Assembly: GCF_004358665.1 (NCBI RefSeq)
Contig: NZ_SMZR01000001.1
Location: 434,001-498,000, forward strand
Length of the DNA: 64,000 bases
Origin: Jeotgalibacillus sp. S-D1
Lineage (GTDB): Bacteria; Bacillota; Bacilli; Bacillales; Jeotgalibacillaceae
Direction of reading: 5' to 3'
Below the pieces are notes generated by a model. The model made no database searches and was not told where the DNA came from. It worked only from the letters and a program-made list of their open reading frames with translations. A program made the translations under genes and the position numbers. Each line of letters starts with the position of its first letter. Within the stretch, counting starts at the first letter, position 1. Below are positions 62,625 to 64,000 of the stretch, piece by piece.

Positions 62625-63678
62625 AGTAGCACAGATCAGGGAGCAATTTGAAAACCACGACATTGATGGAATTATGATTCTGAGTACATATAACCGAAGA
62701 TTTGTTTCCAATTTCACAGGGTCCGCGGGGATTGTTGTCATATCACGGAATGAAGCGCTGTTTATTACGGATTTTCGATATACAGAACAGGCGGCAAAAG
62801 AAGCAGCAGAATATACGGTAATACAGCATAAAGGACCAATTCATGAAGAGGTCGCAGCACAAGTTGAACGCCTTGGCATTAAACGTTTGGGCTTTGAGCA
62901 GGATCATGTGGTATTTGGCATGTTTAAACAGTATGAACAGGCGGTTGCCACTGAGCTGGTTCCTTTAGCGGGCGTCGTCGAAAAGTTGCGCTTGATTAAG
63001 ACAGATTCAGAGATTAAGATATTAAAGGAAGCAGCAGACATCGCAGATGCAGCTTTTAAGCATATACTGGACTTTATCCAGCCTGGAAAAACTGAACTTG
63101 AAGTTTCAAATGAACTTGAATTTTTCATGAGAAATGCCGGCGCCCAATCTTCTTCTTTTGATATTATTGTTGCTTCTGGCATGCGATCAGCACTTCCTCA
63201 TGGTGTGGCAACTGATAAAGTGATCGAAAAAGGCGATTTTGTCACGATGGATTATGGTGCGCTTCATAAGGGGTATGTTTCTGATATTACCCGTACAGTT
63301 TCAGTGGGCGAACCAAGTGAACAATTAAAAGAGATCTATCAAATAACACTGGATGCTCAGCTCTTGGCAATGGAAAAAATCAGACCAGGGTTAACCGGAA
63401 AAGAAGCAGATGCCATTGCAAGGGACTATATTACTTCAAAAGGGTACGGAGAATTTTTTGGGCATTCATTAGGTCACGGGATCGGCCTGGAAGTTCATGA
63501 AGGTCCGGGATTGTCTTCTCGCTCAACGCAGACCCTTCTGGAAAATATGGTAGTCACGGTTGAACCGGGGATTTATCTTCCGGGAGTAGGCGGAGTGCGC
63601 ATTGAAGATGATACACTGTTAACCGAAAAAGGCAATGAAACCCTTACCCATTCAACCAAAGATTTAATTATCTTATGA
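62617..63678 (+). CDS. pepQ: Xaa-Pro peptidase, M24 family
   Basis: Metallopeptidase that removes residues before Pro. ATG 62617 follows AAAGGGGG and overlaps the aroQ end (ATGAGTAA); 353 residues. The five metal ligands are seen: MDYGA, SDITRT, GHGIGLEVHE, TVEPGIYL and VRIEDD. Position is that of B. subtilis yqhT. Confidence 0.94.
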   Translation: MSKVAQIREQFENHDIDGIMILSTYNRRFVSNFTGSAGIVVISRNEALFITDFRYTEQAAKEAAEYTVIQHKGPIHEEVAAQVERLGIKRLGFEQDHVVFGMFKQYEQAVATELVPLAGVVEKLRLIKTDSEIKILKEAADIADAAFKHILDFIQPGKTELEVSNELEFFMRNAGAQSSSFDIIVASGMRSALPHGVATDKVIEKGDFVTMDYGALHKGYVSDITRTVSVGEPSEQLKEIYQITLDAQLLAMEKIRPGLTGKEADAIARDYITSKGYGEFFGHSLGHGIGLEVHEGPGLSSRSTQTLLENMVVTVEPGIYLPGVGGVRIEDDTLLTEKGNETLTHSTKDLIIL

Positions 63679-63703
63679 TTTTATAACATTAGGAGGATAA
63701 AAC

Positions 63704-64000
63704 ATGATTTCAGTAAATGATTTTAGAACAGGACTAACGGTAGAAGTGGATGGCGGAATCTGGCGTGTAATGGATTTCCAACATGTAAAGCCTGGTAAAG
63801 GCGCTGCATTTGTTCGTTCAAAATTACGTAATCTTCGGACTGGTGCTATTCAGGAAAAAACATTTCGTGCTGGTGAAAAAGTAGCAAAAGCCCAAATTGA
63901 TAACCGCCGTATGCAATACCTTTATGCTAATGGCGATATGCATGTATTTATGGATAACGAAACATATGATCAAATTGAATTGCCAGCGGCTCAGATCGAA
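63704..64000 (+). CDS. efp: elongation factor P (3' end outside window)
   Basis: Relieves ribosome stalling at polyproline. ATG 63704 follows AGGAGG. The 99 codons in the window cover domain I with K32 in the KPGKGAA loop, and the start of domain II. The frame is open at the window edge. Confidence 0.96.
   Translation, partial: MISVNDFRTGLTVEVDGGIWRVMDFQHVKPGKGAAFVRSKLRNLRTGAIQEKTFRAGEKVAKAQIDNRRMQYLYANGDMHVFMDNETYDQIELPAAQIE

Overview
The window is a chromosomal segment of a low-GC Gram-positive of the family Bacillaceae. Both flanks follow the Bacillus subtilis yqg-comG-yqh gene order: glcK, yqgS, yqgT, yqgV, yqgW, yqgX, yqgY, mgsR and comGA-comGB on the left; comGD-comGG, aroK, yqhG, yqhH, gcvT-gcvPA-gcvPB, yqhL, lipM, yqhO-yqhR, aroQ, pepQ and efp on the right. 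Differences from B. subtilis (no yqgU, aroK next to comG, a class II ribonucleotide reductase where mntR would be, and a 210-bp intergenic repeat seen twice) suggest a non-subtilis Bacillaceae lineage.

An element of about 36 kb (about 9,411-45,404) splits comGC, the major competence pseudopilin gene. Codons 1-51 lie at 9257-9409 and the last 60 codons plus stop at 45403-45585. Joining the two halves in frame gives a complete 111-residue ComGC. A large serine integrase ends about 35 bp before the right junction. As in the known comK prophages of Listeria, excision should restore the gene, so the element is probably a switch on DNA uptake.

The element is a siphovirus-type prophage. Its late genes run left to right: HNH nuclease, TerS, TerL, portal, protease, capsid, connectors, tail tube, chaperones gpG/gpGT with a GGGAAAG -1 slippery site, tape measure, Dit, Tal with an S74 chaperone, XhlA-like protein, holin and amidase endolysin. 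Two cargo modules with their own terminators interrupt the late operon: an Abi-alpha (DUF4393) gene inside the tail genes and a Panacea-type toxin-antitoxin pair inside the lysis genes.

The early part is unusual. No CI-type repressor, helicase, SSB or recombinase was recognised. Instead there is a winged-helix Rep-like protein behind three 15-bp palindromic repeats, and an 864-residue protein whose RNP...SP...GCDYDSD region matches the catalytic barrel of single-subunit double-psi-beta-barrel RNA polymerases (SPbeta YonO, eukaryotic QDE-1/RDR). This is the strongest candidate for a little-described system. It is followed by an apparently structured non-coding stretch. At the right end are an FtsK-like ATPase, a replication-relaxation family protein and a region with tandem repeats and a G-rich/GC-rich block. 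When the element circularises, these plasmid-like genes, the integrase, attP, the repeats, the Rep-like gene and the polymerase become contiguous, which raises the possibility of a phage-plasmid.
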